A DNA stretch of 64,000 bases from Erythrobacter sp. (lineage in GTDB: Bacteria; Pseudomonadota; Alphaproteobacteria; Sphingomonadales; Sphingomonadaceae), in the NCBI GenBank assembly GCA_030148605.1, contig JASBTD010000053.1, positions 124,001 to 188,000 on the forward strand, read 5' to 3'. The stretch's first letter is position 1, and each line of letters starts with the position of its first letter. Under the pieces are notes generated by a model. The model ran no database searches. It saw only the letters and a list, made by a program, of their open reading frames with translations, and had not been told where the DNA came from. Below are positions 25,667 to 41,937 of this stretch, in pieces. Position numbers and translations under genes: made by a program.

Positions 25667-27439
25667 CTAGCATTCGGAAAAATTTGAAAATTCATGCGTC
25701 AGTAAGAAATACAGGTCGTTCTTGGCGGCCCCTCTTACTCGTAACATGATCGAAGAATATCCCTCCGGAAGCGGTGCTTCTTTCTTCAACCAGTAGGTCA
25801 GTCTCTTCCTGTCGTCGTTCCAGATCGACCAGGCGAATTCGTGAGGGTCTTTGACAGTAGAATCGTTCCTGACACCATCAATCTCCTTCGGTGGGCCGAA
25901 TTGCTCTTCAAACTGTGCCTTGTAGCGGTTGTAGACAGCCATCACCGCAGAACCATACAGATCGTCCTTGTAGGTCAGGCTCTGGGCAATGATCTTGCAG
26001 ACACCTACTTCGGGGGTGGCCACAACATAAATGCTCTCGAAATCGGGGTATGACCCAGAGGGCAAGACCTTATAAATACCATTGGGCTGCTCTTCGATCA
26101 CAGCCAGATCCGTGATGGATTGCCCTCGTCTGATGCCGAATGCTTCGGCGATGGGAGTGCCGTCTGAATGATTTGGTGCGCCCTCTGAAGCCTTGGTATC
26201 TGCGCCGAGAATGCGAGCCTTCATCGCCTCGAACTCTTCCTCTGAGAGTATTCCGCGGTCCCGTAGGTCGCCCAGTCGCTCCAGCTCTGCCAGTTTGGCT
26301 TCAGTATCGCTTGCGGCTGATTGAGCCGATGGGGCAACTTCGCGGGCCGTAGCCTGCCCGTCATCTGAAGCGGTGGCGACGCGTGCGGATGGATCGAACT
26401 GCAGGGATTGCTCGGCTCCGTCGCGCCTGAAGGCAATTTCAAAGGTATCGAGGTCGACCGCTTTCTTGGTCGCGACATAGAACGAACCGCGTGAATTGAC
26501 CGGAACGCCCGCAATGCGAGTGATGACGTCGCCAGCCATAAGGCCAGCAGCTTGAGCCGGACCATCGACCGCAACAGCAGCTATCCGCAACCCCCCTTGC
26601 GGCTGGCGCGTGAGATCAAGCTGTGCGCCTAATTCAGCCCTTCCTGTTGGCAATGGCAGCGGACCGCCTGCAACTGCTTGGTTGTCCTCGCTTCCGTCAC
26701 TGTTCAGGGAACGTTTCGCCATGGTTTCAAGGATTGCGCCCTGCGTTCCTCCGATTGCTCTTCCCGCAGCCATCGTAGCCAGACCGCGAAAGAGACCGCC
26801 GCCTCCGCCACCCAGACCTGCGCGTGCTCTCACATATTCGACATTCTGCTCGTTGCGCGCGGCCTCAATCAGAGAGCCGAAGCCAGCGTCCTGAAATGCC
26901 CGGATTGCATCTTCCTTGCGGTCATCTACCGCTTCATAGGCTGCGAGGAGCAGGTGCTCTTCCCGGGTCAGGTGGAGATACCTTTCATCATTCCGGAAGT
27001 AGTGGAGGCCGTTTTCTAGAAGAACCCGGACGCGTTCATAACTGTCCCAATAAATGCCTTGATTAAGAAGGTTCAGGTTCCGCTTTCTTAGTTGCTCATC
27101 TTGGAATGCGGCTATGAGATCGGGCGTGGTAAGCAACCACATAGCTTCGACCTCGCCCTGATCCCACGCACAGTAAAATGCCCAAAAGTGCGCACGATAA
27201 CTGAGTTTGTCGAGCACTAACCCATCGTCTAACAGTGCCTGAATTAGGTCGGCCCGATTGCGGCAGCCCATGGCCCGGAAATCGCCTCGCTCCTCTTCCA
27301 CGTAGGCATGCGGATCGCCGCCAAATTCGGTAGCTATCATCTGCCTCATTTCAGCCGAGTCATCCGGCAGAGCATAAGCGGGTGTTGTGAGTGCTAGGGC
27401 TGCGGTAGCGGCTAGTAGTTTAATCGTGCGAAAGTTCAT
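25667..27439 (-). CDS. Exported PDZ - SHOCT domain protein
   Basis: A 590-residue protein of unusual architecture. A signal peptide (FRTIKLLAATAALALTTPAYA) is followed by an alpha-helical domain of about 200 residues, possibly helical-repeat-like (VEAMWLLTTPDLIAAF, RVRVLLENGLHYFRNDERYLHL). A Gly-rich segment leads to a PDZ domain (GLRIAAVAVDGPAQAAGLMAGDVITRIAGVPV) near residue 280-350, a SHOCT motif (LAELERLGDLRDRGILSEEEFEAMKARIL) near 400, and a C-terminal 130-residue domain with no recognised family. No protease domain is present, so the PDZ probably acts in binding. The ATG at 27439 gives the signal peptide; the longer frame to 27532 does not. It is likely periplasmic; function unknown. 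Confidence 0.72.
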   Translation of the reverse strand: MNFRTIKLLAATAALALTTPAYALPDDSAEMRQMIATEFGGDPHAYVEEERGDFRAMGCRNRADLIQALLDDGLVLDKLSYRAHFWAFYCAWDQGEVEAMWLLTTPDLIAAFQDEQLRKRNLNLLNQGIYWDSYERVRVLLENGLHYFRNDERYLHLTREEHLLLAAYEAVDDRKEDAIRAFQDAGFGSLIEAARNEQNVEYVRARAGLGGGGGGLFRGLATMAAGRAIGGTQGAILETMAKRSLNSDGSEDNQAVAGGPLPLPTGRAELGAQLDLTRQPQGGLRIAAVAVDGPAQAAGLMAGDVITRIAGVPVNSRGSFYVATKKAVDLDTFEIAFRRDGAEQSLQFDPSARVATASDDGQATAREVAPSAQSAASDTEAKLAELERLGDLRDRGILSEEEFEAMKARILGADTKASEGAPNHSDGTPIAEAFGIRRGQSITDLAVIEEQPNGIYKVLPSGSYPDFESIYVVATPEVGVCKIIAQSLTYKDDLYGSAVMAVYNRYKAQFEEQFGPPKEIDGVRNDSTVKDPHEFAWSIWNDDRKRLTYWLKKEAPLPEGYSSIMLRVRGAAKNDLYFLLTHEFSNFSEC

Positions 27440-27490
27440 GCGGGCAACTTTGCAAACCCAATATCTTGCTTGCAAGTTCTTCTTGGAAAA

Positions 27491-27517
27491 TGTCCGCAAC
27501 CGGGTCGTTGGCGGACA
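27491..27517. repeat. Degenerate intergenic repeat, copy 5 (palindromic)
   Basis: TGTCCGCAAC-CGGGTC-GTTGGCGGACA is a near-perfect inverted repeat with one bulge, and the most symmetric copy of the family. It abuts the rplL terminator. Confidence 0.55.
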
Positions 27518-27518
27518 C

Positions 27519-27547
27519 AAAAAGGGCGGCACCTTGCGGCACCGCCC
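27519..27547 (-). terminator. Terminator of rplJL
   Basis: On the minus strand GGGCGGTGCC (27547-27538) pairs with GGTGCCGCCC (27533-27524) over a GCAA tetraloop with two G-T pairs, followed by TTTTTG. It ends the rplJ-rplL transcript. Confidence 0.88.
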
Positions 27548-27593
27548 TTTCCTGATCTCATAGAGAGATCGAAGTGTCTTGCGACGTGAACTC

Positions 27594-27971
27594 TTACTTA
27601 AGTTCGACGGTGCCGCCAGCTGCTTCGATCTTGCTCTTGATTTCTTCGGCTTCTGCCTTGTTCACGCCTTCCTTGAGCGGCTTTGGCGCGCCTTCGACGA
27701 GGCCCTTTGCTTCGGTCAGGCCCAGGCCGGTGATGGCACGGACTTCCTTGATGACCTGGATCTTCTTGCCACCGTCGCCGGTGAGAATGACGTCGAATTC
27801 GTCCTTCTCTTCAGCAGCTGCGCCGGCATCGCCGCCGCCAGCAGGTGCAGCGACAGCAACAGCAGCAGCGGCGCTAACGCCCCATGCTTCTTCCAGTGCA
27901 GTTGCGAGTTCTGCTGCCTCAAGGACAGTCAGCTTCGAAAGTTCTTCAACAAGCTTGGCAATATCAGCCAT
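27594..27971 (-). CDS. rplL: Ribosomal protein L7/L12
   Basis: The 125-residue stalk protein of the large ribosomal subunit, which recruits GTPase translation factors. The N-terminal dimerisation part ([27 protein letters not shown]) is followed by an Ala/Gly hinge ([26 protein letters not shown]) and the conserved C-terminal domain ([44 protein letters not shown]). The ATG at 27971 is preferred over a GTG three codons upstream, because GGAG lies eight bases before it. It is downstream of rplJ and upstream of a strong terminator. Unlike the usual order, rpoB does not follow it. Confidence 0.98.
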   Translation of the reverse strand: MADIAKLVEELSKLTVLEAAELATALEEAWGVSAAAAVAVAAPAGGGDAGAAAEEKDEFDVILTGDGGKKIQVIKEVRAITGLGLTEAKGLVEGAPKPLKEGVNKAEAEEIKSKIEAAGGTVELK

Positions 27972-28061
27972 GATGTTCACTCCAAAAATCGGCTGGGATG
28001 CTTTTCTTCAAGTCATCCCGGAAAAAATCGCGTTTGCGAAAACGTCTCGGTTTGAATACTC

Positions 28062-28577
28062 TTAAGCAGCTTCGCTGGCGCCATAGGCACCGAAGACGCG
28101 AGCAAGCTTTGCAGCCGGTGCATTGACGACCTGAGCAACCTTGGTTGCCGGGGCGTTGACCAAGCCAACAATCTTGCCGCGCAGCTCATCGAGGCTCGGC
28201 ATCGAGGCAAGCGCCTTGATCCCGGCTTCGTCGAGCACCTGCGTACCCATCGAACCACCAACGATTTCCAGCTTGTCGTTCGATTTCGCGAAATCGACAG
28301 CAGCCTTGGCGGCTGCGACAGGGTCTTCAGACCATGCCAGCGCGGTCGGGCCGGTGAGAAACTCATCGATCCCGACATAGTCGGTGTCTTTCAGGGCGAG
28401 CTTGGCGAGACGGTTCTTCGCAACCTTGTAGGACGCACCAGCTTCACGCATCTTCCCGCGCAGTTCGGTTGATTGCGCAACCGACAGGCCGAGGTTGCGG
28501 GTGACAACCACCACGCCGACCTCGTTGAAGACCGAGTTAAGCTCAGCGACCGCATCGGCTTTCTGCGAACGATCCAT
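28062..28577 (-). CDS. rplJ: Ribosomal protein L10
   Basis: The 171-residue base of the ribosomal stalk, which binds 23S rRNA and carries the L7/L12 dimers. It begins [20 protein letters not shown], with the characteristic [41 protein letters not shown], and ends with the C-terminal helix that binds L7/L12 ([23 protein letters not shown]). The ATG at 28577 is chosen over the frame's earlier start at 28631, because an AAGGAG site precedes it and it matches the family N-terminus. L10 with L7/L12 normally represses its own mRNA through a leader, and about 250 leader bases are present here. rplK, rplA and nusG are not nearby. Confidence 0.98.
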   Translation of the reverse strand: MDRSQKADAVAELNSVFNEVGVVVVTRNLGLSVAQSTELRGKMREAGASYKVAKNRLAKLALKDTDYVGIDEFLTGPTALAWSEDPVAAAKAAVDFAKSNDKLEIVGGSMGTQVLDEAGIKALASMPSLDELRGKIVGLVNAPATKVAQVVNAPAAKLARVFGAYGASEAA

Positions 28578-28829
28578 GCCATACTCCTTCACTATGGCCG
28601 CACATGCTTGACGCACATACGACCGGCTCAAATCACCACACCGCTCATGCGGTATGGAAATGGTCCGTTTGACAAGGGAAGGAGGATGCCTTGAACGGCA
28701 TCAGCACGACCATGCGAAAGCAGGGTCTGAAAAATCTCGTTTCCCCGTCTAGGCTGCAAATTAAGAACGGCATATTCCGTTCAGCAACTGTCTCGGACGG
28801 ATGACTGCATAAGCGCGAGGCCAATGCAA
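28578..28829 (-). promoter_or_regulatory. Putative rplJ leader
   Basis: About 250 bases upstream of rplJ carry no gene. In many bacteria this leader is folded and binds the L10-L12 complex for translational feedback, so such a role is expected here. I can see short GC stems (for example CATACCGCATGAGCGGTGTG) but no consensus I can name, and no clear promoter. Confidence 0.4.
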
Positions 28830-28860
28830 TCAGGGCGCGCAATTAGCTCGCACGCCCTGA
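28830..28860 (-). terminator. Hairpin after the XRE gene
   Basis: TCAGGGCG (28830-28837) pairs with CGCCCTGA (28853-28860), with further weak inner pairs, directly after the XRE gene stop and before the rplJ leader. No T-tract follows, so termination is uncertain. Confidence 0.4.
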
Positions 28861-28868
28861 AAGTCAAG

Positions 28869-29120
28869 TCATTCTGCGTTTGCCGTATTCGCCTGATAAG
28901 CCAGCAAGTCACCTGGCTGGCATTCCAGCTCACGGCAAATCGCTTCGAGCGTGGAGAAGCGGATCGCCTTGGCCTTGCCGGTCTTGAGGATCGAAAGGTT
29001 GGCGAGCGTCAGGCCCACGCGTTCCGCCAGTTCGGTCAGCGTCATGCGCCGGTCGTGCAGGATATCGTCAAGCTTGACCATGATACGGGTTCCTTCTTCG
29101 CTAGAGTTCGCAGGGGCCAT
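28869..29120 (-). CDS. XRE-family HTH regulator
   Basis: An 83-residue Cro/CI-type DNA-binding protein. The helix-turn-helix lies at about residues 25-60 (RRMTLTELAERVGLTLANLSILKTGKAKAIRFSTLEAICRELECQPGDLL), which is the short YozG-like type commonly encoded beside DUF2975 membrane proteins. The ATG at 29120 overlaps the DUF2975 stop codon (TGATG), so translation is coupled; a GTG one codon upstream is an alternative. It is the last gene of a three-gene unit (42-residue peptide, DUF2975, XRE). The inverted repeats at that unit's promoter are the natural candidate for its operator (inference). Confidence 0.9.
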   Translation of the reverse strand: MAPANSSEEGTRIMVKLDDILHDRRMTLTELAERVGLTLANLSILKTGKAKAIRFSTLEAICRELECQPGDLLAYQANTANAE

Positions 29121-29653
29121 CACACCGTTCCTTCCAGGTCTTCGCGCATGGCCGCGCCATGGCGGAACACACGGGCGAGGATGAAGAGTACAATCGCGAG
29201 CAAGAGCCCTGTAAGCGAGAAGTCATAGTCCACACTCAGATTCTCCGACGGGACAAGCTCTGCCAGGTAGACGACCAGGCCCGCGATCGGGAAACTGGCC
29301 GCTTGAAAGGCGAGCGCAATCCATCCCATGCGCGAGAGCCGCCCCGCGTTCTCGGCAGTGAAGGGATCATCACTGCCCACAGTGTCGATGATGCGGCCAA
29401 GCAACTGGAAGAAATGAAATGCGATGGCCGTTACCAAAGCTCCGAGCAGAAGCAGGGCGACCGAAGCGGTCAACGCCGTCGATACGTTTTCGCCCCCTGC
29501 GGCGGCAACCGCTTCAGCGAAGTCGGCCTGGTTGAAAAGCAGGGCGGGGATGACTGCAAGCAAGATGACTGTCACGAGGGCCGTGATCCCCATCAGGAGA
29601 ATGGTCATGATCTTGCCTGTCGCCAGTAGCGGATCCTTGGGTTTGATGGACAT
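29120..29653 (-). CDS. DUF2975 membrane protein
   Basis: A 177-residue membrane protein of the DUF2975 family with four hydrophobic segments: KIMTILLMGITALVTVILLAVIPALLF, ALTASVALLLLGALVTAIAFHFFQLL, MGWIALAFQAASFPIAGLVVYLA and DFSLTGLLLAIVLFILARVF. The DPFTAENAGRLSRMGW segment between the second and third is the family signature. The start is ATG at 29653; the open frame runs further up to 29869, but the extra part is not family-like and contains the small peptide gene in another frame. Its stop overlaps the XRE start. The function of the family is unknown; it is probably a sensor or antagonist linked to the XRE regulator. Confidence 0.85.
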   Translation of the reverse strand: MSIKPKDPLLATGKIMTILLMGITALVTVILLAVIPALLFNQADFAEAVAAAGGENVSTALTASVALLLLGALVTAIAFHFFQLLGRIIDTVGSDDPFTAENAGRLSRMGWIALAFQAASFPIAGLVVYLAELVPSENLSVDYDFSLTGLLLAIVLFILARVFRHGAAMREDLEGTV

Positions 29654-29679
29654 TTTCAGTGTTCCTTGTCTGTAGCGTT

Positions 29680-29808
29680 TCAGGCGAGCACGAACATGGA
29701 AACGGGTTGCGCCTGGGCGGCCGGCACATTGAACATCGCAATGAACGAAGCCGAAACGATGAAAAGCGCGGCAAAGGCAGCGGTGAATTGGTTCTGGAAG
29801 CGGGTCAT
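29680..29808 (-). CDS. 42-residue hydrophobic exported or membrane peptide
   Basis: A small gene with an excellent GGAGAA ribosome site six bases before its ATG at 29808. The product starts MTRFQNQFTAAFAALFIVSA, continues SFIAMFNVPAAQAQ and ends PVSMFVLA. This is a basic N-terminus, one hydrophobic segment and a signal-peptidase-like AQA site, which would leave only about eight residues if cleaved. It lies 26 bases upstream of DUF2975 and is the first gene after the promoter at 29841-29869, so it belongs to that operon. I have a faint recollection of similar short proteins in sphingomonads but cannot name a family. A role as signal or regulator of the module is speculation. Confidence 0.6.
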   Translation of the reverse strand: MTRFQNQFTAAFAALFIVSASFIAMFNVPAAQAQPVSMFVLA

Positions 29809-29830
29809 TTATCGTTCTCCTTGATTGTCG

Positions 29831-29892
29831 ATATCGATATTCAATAAGGCCGATTCGATTTATTGTCAATCAATAATATTGAAAAACGATAT
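29831..29892. promoter_or_regulatory. Inverted operator-like pair around the DUF2975/XRE promoter
   Basis: ATATCGATATTCAATA (29831-29846) and TATTGAAAAACGATAT (29877-29892) are inverted copies matching at 13 of 16 positions. One overlaps the -10 element, the other lies just upstream of the -35 of the minus-strand promoter. This is where a dimeric repressor, most simply the XRE product of the same operon, would bind. Confidence 0.55.
29841..29869 (-). promoter_or_regulatory. Promoter of the peptide-DUF2975-XRE operon
   Basis: On the minus strand TTGACA (29869-29864) is followed by a 17-base spacer and TATTGA (29846-29841). The start of transcription would fall about 25 bases before the 42-residue gene. 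Confidence 0.65.
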
Positions 29893-30209
29893 GTTCCTGA
29901 TCGAATAACGGTATCAGGTGATGTCTGCTCACGAGTGTTTGACAGTCCCGCGCGCCATTCCTATATGCCTTGCAATCGCGCGCTTCGAGCAAGCCTGATT
30001 CATGCGCGGGAATCGGGCTTAAGGATGGAAGCGGCGGGTTCCATATTCGCGACGTTTGTTGTGCTGCAGCAGCGCACCGGGAAAGGTGCGCCATTCGCTG
30101 CGGCCTTTTCGCGTCTCGATATCGGAACTTCCTCTCGCGTGACCGTTTGAGTTCACGACCGCTGGCGATTGACGGGCCGGCACAACAGATAAAGAGGCGA
30201 ATTACCTCC
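29893..30209 (+). other. 317-base region holding the rpoB promoter and leader
   Basis: No gene is evident between the operator region and rpoB. A CCTGAT/ATCAGG inverted repeat (29896-29918) lies just upstream of the rpoB promoter. Transcription from that promoter would give an untranslated leader of about 235 bases before the rpoB ATG, without any small frame I would call coding. Confidence 0.5.
29939..29967 (+). promoter_or_regulatory. Strong sigma-70 type promoter of rpoBC
   Basis: TTGACA (29939-29944), a 17-base spacer and TATATG (29962-29967), within CCTATATG, which fits alphaproteobacterial housekeeping promoters well. It shows that rpoBC has its own promoter here, as expected since rplJL is on the other strand. 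Confidence 0.75.
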
Positions 30210-34403
<4,194 letters not shown>

Positions 34404-34470
34404 AAGGAGCGGGCTGCATAGCCCCTCCTTCATCCGCCCCTGTAGAATTTACCCGTATGGGATTTGAAAA

Positions 34471-38763
<4,293 letters not shown>

Positions 38764-38798
38764 GCCGCGGCTCCAGCCCTTACGGCTGAACAGATTGA

Positions 38799-38830
38799 CC
38801 CCGCCGGGAGTTCGCTTTCGGCGGGGTTTT
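38799..38830 (+). terminator. Terminator of rpoBC
   Basis: CCCCGCCG (38799-38806) pairs with CGGCGGGG (38819-38826), followed by TTTT, 35 bases after the rpoC stop. Confidence 0.88.
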
Positions 38831-38913
38831 CTGTGGGCGCTGCCGATAAATGCTATTGCGAACCATTTGCAATTATATTAGCCTGCGTTTCAGCAAGGCA
38901 AGGGTGGTGAGCG

Positions 38914-39363
38914 ATGAAACGTATCGAACGGCAGCGGACAGGGCGGCTTTCGCTCAGCGCATCGGAATGGATTGCTAAGCTAAAGGAGCCGCGCAAGGTC
39001 AGCGAGCTGACGGCGCTTGAGCAACGCTTTGTCTTCAGCCTGCGCCTGATCGCAGTATATCGCCGGGCAGGGCGCGATCCACTGGCTGAACTTACAACGC
39101 GCCTCGGCAGTGTGACGGTGGCCGTCAAAGCGCTTCAATTGGTCGAAAACATGGCGCAGGCCTGGCCGGAACCCGTGCAGCTGCGCCGTTGCTGCTGCCA
39201 GATTGCCAGCCATGACGAACTGACGATGGCGGCGGTGGTTGGCGCTGCTGCCTGGGCACGGCGTGAATTGGCCGAAGAAGCACTGTCCGGGTTGCTTCGC
39301 CCCGAACGCATCGAAAGCATCTGGGCGGCCGCGCTTGAACTGGTGGCTGCGGAATACGCATAG
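38914..39363 (+). CDS. Uncharacterised 149-residue protein
   Basis: I do not recognise a family. The product has a basic N-terminus (MKRIERQRTGRLSLSASEWI) and then an all-helical pattern: ELTALEQRFVFSLRLIAVYRRAGRDPLAEL, VTVAVKALQLVENMAQAWP, a run RRCCCQIASHDELTMAAVVGAAAWARRELAEEAL, and a final helix ending ALELVAAEYA. The three adjacent cysteines are noteworthy. There is no signal peptide or membrane segment. Coding is supported by a GGTGAG site before the ATG, codon use like its neighbours, and the fit between the rpoC terminator and gltX (62 bases away). It may be a lineage-specific regulator or structural protein. Confidence 0.72.
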   Translation: MKRIERQRTGRLSLSASEWIAKLKEPRKVSELTALEQRFVFSLRLIAVYRRAGRDPLAELTTRLGSVTVAVKALQLVENMAQAWPEPVQLRRCCCQIASHDELTMAAVVGAAAWARRELAEEALSGLLRPERIESIWAAALELVAAEYA

Positions 39364-39425
39364 GCCCTGCTCGCTGCACAAAGCAGTGCTTCAATCTTGC
39401 GCGCCCCGCGCCTATAGGGACGCGC

Positions 39426-40787
39426 ATGACAGTCACCCGTTTCGCCCCATCTCCTACCGGCCGCCTGCATGTCGGCAACATCCGCACTGCGCTGCACAAC
39501 TGGATGCTCGCTAAGAAAGCGGGAGGCCGCTTCCTGCTGCGCATCGATGACACCGATGCCGAGCGCTCGAAGGAAGAATATGTCGAAGCCATCCGCACCG
39601 ATTTGGCGTGGCTGGGGATCGAACCTGACGGTGAGGAACGGCAGTCGGCCAGACTCGAGCTTTATGAGAAAGCTTTCGACGTGCTCAAGGCCGCCGGTCG
39701 TGTCTATCCCGCCTATGAGACCGCGCAAGAGCTTGAGCTGAAGCGCAAGGTCCTGCTCGGACGCGGCCTTCCCCCGATCTACGATCGCGGCGCTTTGAAT
39801 CTCAGCGACGAAGATCGCGCAGCGAAGGAAGCCGAAGGTATCCAGCCGCATTGGCGCTTCAAGCTTGACCATGACGAGCCGATCGCCTGGGAAGATGGTG
39901 TGCGCGGCGCTCAGAAATTCGATCCCGCGACCTTGTCTGACCCTGTCATCCGCCGTGCCGATGGCAGCTGGCTCTATATGTTGCCCAGTGCTGTCGACGA
40001 TATTGACATGGGCGTTACGCAGGTGCTGCGCGGCGAAGACCATGTGTCGAACACTGCCGTGCAAATTCAGATGTTTACTGCACTTCATGCTGCAGGTTTT
40101 GCTGCAGCATCAGATAGCGCGAGGGAGCACCCGGATTTCGCGCATGAAGCGCTGTTGGTGGGCAAGGAAGGCAAGCTGTCAAAGCGGCTGGGCTCGCTCG
40201 GTTGCGACAGTTTCCGCGAGAAGGGCATCGAGCCTGAAGCTCTGGTGGCGCTCCTCGCACGGCTTGGCACGTCGCTGCCGGTCGAGCCGATTGCAGATCG
40301 CGACATGCTGCTCGACACATTCGATCTTTCAACCTTTGGTCGCGCGCCTGCGAAATTCGATGACGCCGAACTTGAACGGATCAACACCGCCATTGTCCAC
40401 ACCATGCCTTTTGACGAAGTGCAGCACCGCTTGCCTGCAGGGATGGATGAGGCAGGCTGGCACGCGGTGCAGCCCAATGTCGCAACGATTAGTGAAGTGG
40501 CCGATTGGTGGCGGCTGGTCACAGGCCCGATTGACCGGATGGAATTTTCCGCAGAGGATCGCGCCTATCTCCACGAAGCGGCAGAAACTCTGACCTGGGG
40601 CGATGACCCATGGCACGCGCTTACCAATGCGCTGAAGGACAAGACCGGGCGCAAGGGCAAGGCGCTGTTCCTGCCGCTGCGCCAGGCGCTCACAGGCATG
40701 AACCATGGCCCGGATATGGGCGAACTGCTGCCGCTGATTGGCGAAGCTGAAGCACGCGCGCGGCTCAACCGCGCTTGCCACGACTGA
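39426..40787 (+). CDS. gltX: Glutamyl-tRNA synthetase
   Basis: A 453-residue class I aminoacyl-tRNA synthetase charging tRNA-Glu. The HIGH-type motif is RFAPSPTGRLHVGNIRTAL (HVGN), and the KMSKS-type loop is KEGKLSKRLGS. The zinc-less SYDTR-like region YPAYETAQELELKRK and the editing-free catalytic core GVTQVLRGEDHVSNTAVQIQM are typical. The C-terminal anticodon-binding region is shorter than in E. coli. Alphaproteobacteria often have two GltX paralogs, one of which charges tRNA-Gln for later amidation; which one this is cannot be told here. It is on the plus strand after the unknown 149-residue protein and directly before a deacetylase gene. Confidence 0.96.
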   Translation: MTVTRFAPSPTGRLHVGNIRTALHNWMLAKKAGGRFLLRIDDTDAERSKEEYVEAIRTDLAWLGIEPDGEERQSARLELYEKAFDVLKAAGRVYPAYETAQELELKRKVLLGRGLPPIYDRGALNLSDEDRAAKEAEGIQPHWRFKLDHDEPIAWEDGVRGAQKFDPATLSDPVIRRADGSWLYMLPSAVDDIDMGVTQVLRGEDHVSNTAVQIQMFTALHAAGFAAASDSAREHPDFAHEALLVGKEGKLSKRLGSLGCDSFREKGIEPEALVALLARLGTSLPVEPIADRDMLLDTFDLSTFGRAPAKFDDAELERINTAIVHTMPFDEVQHRLPAGMDEAGWHAVQPNVATISEVADWWRLVTGPIDRMEFSAEDRAYLHEAAETLTWGDDPWHALTNALKDKTGRKGKALFLPLRQALTGMNHGPDMGELLPLIGEAEARARLNRACHD

Positions 40788-40809
40788 CTGGCGCGTTAGG
40801 CATGGGGGA

Positions 40810-41826
40810 ATGAAGATATTCCACCATCCTGCACAAATGGGTCACGCGCCAGAGCGCGAGCTTCATAATGGCGAGTGGGTGCCATATGCCGAATGCCCGG
40901 AGCGGCTGGCACAGATTGTCGAATGTTGCGGAGAGAGCGAAGCAGTGCGCGATCACGGCATGGCTCCGCTCGAAGCGGTGCACGATCCGCGCTATCTCGA
41001 TTTCCTGATGTCCGCATATAGCGATTGGGTGGCTGCAGGCCGGACAGGCGATGCAATCGGATATGCATTTCCGATCGTCCGCCGTCGCCCGCTAAATCTC
41101 GACCGGATCGATGCAAGGCTGGGTGCCTATGCCATGGATGCAGCGAGCCCGATTGCCGCCGGGACGTGGGATGCAGCCTATTGGTCTGCCCAGGCATCGC
41201 TTTCCGCGCTGGATGCCATTGCCGCTGGCGCGCCCAATGCCTTTGCCTTGTGCCGCCCGCCCGGCCACCACGCGGGAAGCGACTATCTGGGCGGTTATTG
41301 CTTCATCAACAATGCCGCTGTCGCCGCTCAGGCCGCGAGTGGGATGGGACTGGGGCCGGTCGCCGTGCTCGATGTCGATTACCATCACGGCAACGGCACG
41401 CAGGACATATTCTATCAGCGCGGCGATGTGTTTTTCGCGTCGATCCACGCCGATCCGGTGACTGACTATCCCTTCTATTGGGGCCATGCTGACGAGCGCG
41501 GAGAGCTGGAGGGAGAGGGGGCGACGCTCAACCTGCCATTGCCGCGCGGTACATTATGGCCGGCCTATCGGGCCGCGCTCGATACCGCGCTGGATGCGAT
41601 TGTGGCGTGGGATGCGAAATTCCTGGTTGTCTCGTTCGGAGCGGATACTTTCGCGGGCGACCCGATCTCCAGTTTTGCCTTGCAAAGGGATGACTTTGCC
41701 CAGATGGGCGCGTGCATCCACGAAGCGGAACTGCCGACATTGATCGTGATGGAAGGTGGCTATGCCGTTGGCGAGCTTGGCGAGAATGTCGCGGCTTTCC
41801 TCTCCGGCTTCGAAGGCCCGCGGTAA
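40810..41826 (+). CDS. Histone deacetylase/acetylpolyamine amidohydrolase family protein
   Basis: A 338-residue zinc-dependent amidohydrolase of the class II HDAC-like family. It is probably active on acetylated polyamines or other acetyl-amides in the cytoplasm. Zinc and catalytic motifs are visible: RPPGHHAG (tandem His), FINNAAVAAQAA, the Asp-x-His pair in VAVLDVDYHHGNGTQDIFYQRGDVFFASIHADP, and the later Asp in SFGADTFAGDP. The N-terminus KIFHHPAQMGHAP matches homologs, so the ATG at 40810 is taken, although the GGGGG stretch lies unusually close (one to two bases). It follows gltX by 22 bases and may be cotranscribed with it. Confidence 0.93.
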   Translation: MKIFHHPAQMGHAPERELHNGEWVPYAECPERLAQIVECCGESEAVRDHGMAPLEAVHDPRYLDFLMSAYSDWVAAGRTGDAIGYAFPIVRRRPLNLDRIDARLGAYAMDAASPIAAGTWDAAYWSAQASLSALDAIAAGAPNAFALCRPPGHHAGSDYLGGYCFINNAAVAAQAASGMGLGPVAVLDVDYHHGNGTQDIFYQRGDVFFASIHADPVTDYPFYWGHADERGELEGEGATLNLPLPRGTLWPAYRAALDTALDAIVAWDAKFLVVSFGADTFAGDPISSFALQRDDFAQMGACIHEAELPTLIVMEGGYAVGELGENVAAFLSGFEGPR

Positions 41827-41937
41827 CTTTGGATTAACCAGCCTGTTTTACCAATTATCCGGCATGATTGGTGGCGGAATGGCAAGCCTGCGTCGTTACT
41901 CATGTGCAAGCAAGATAACCAGGAACGGGGCACACCA

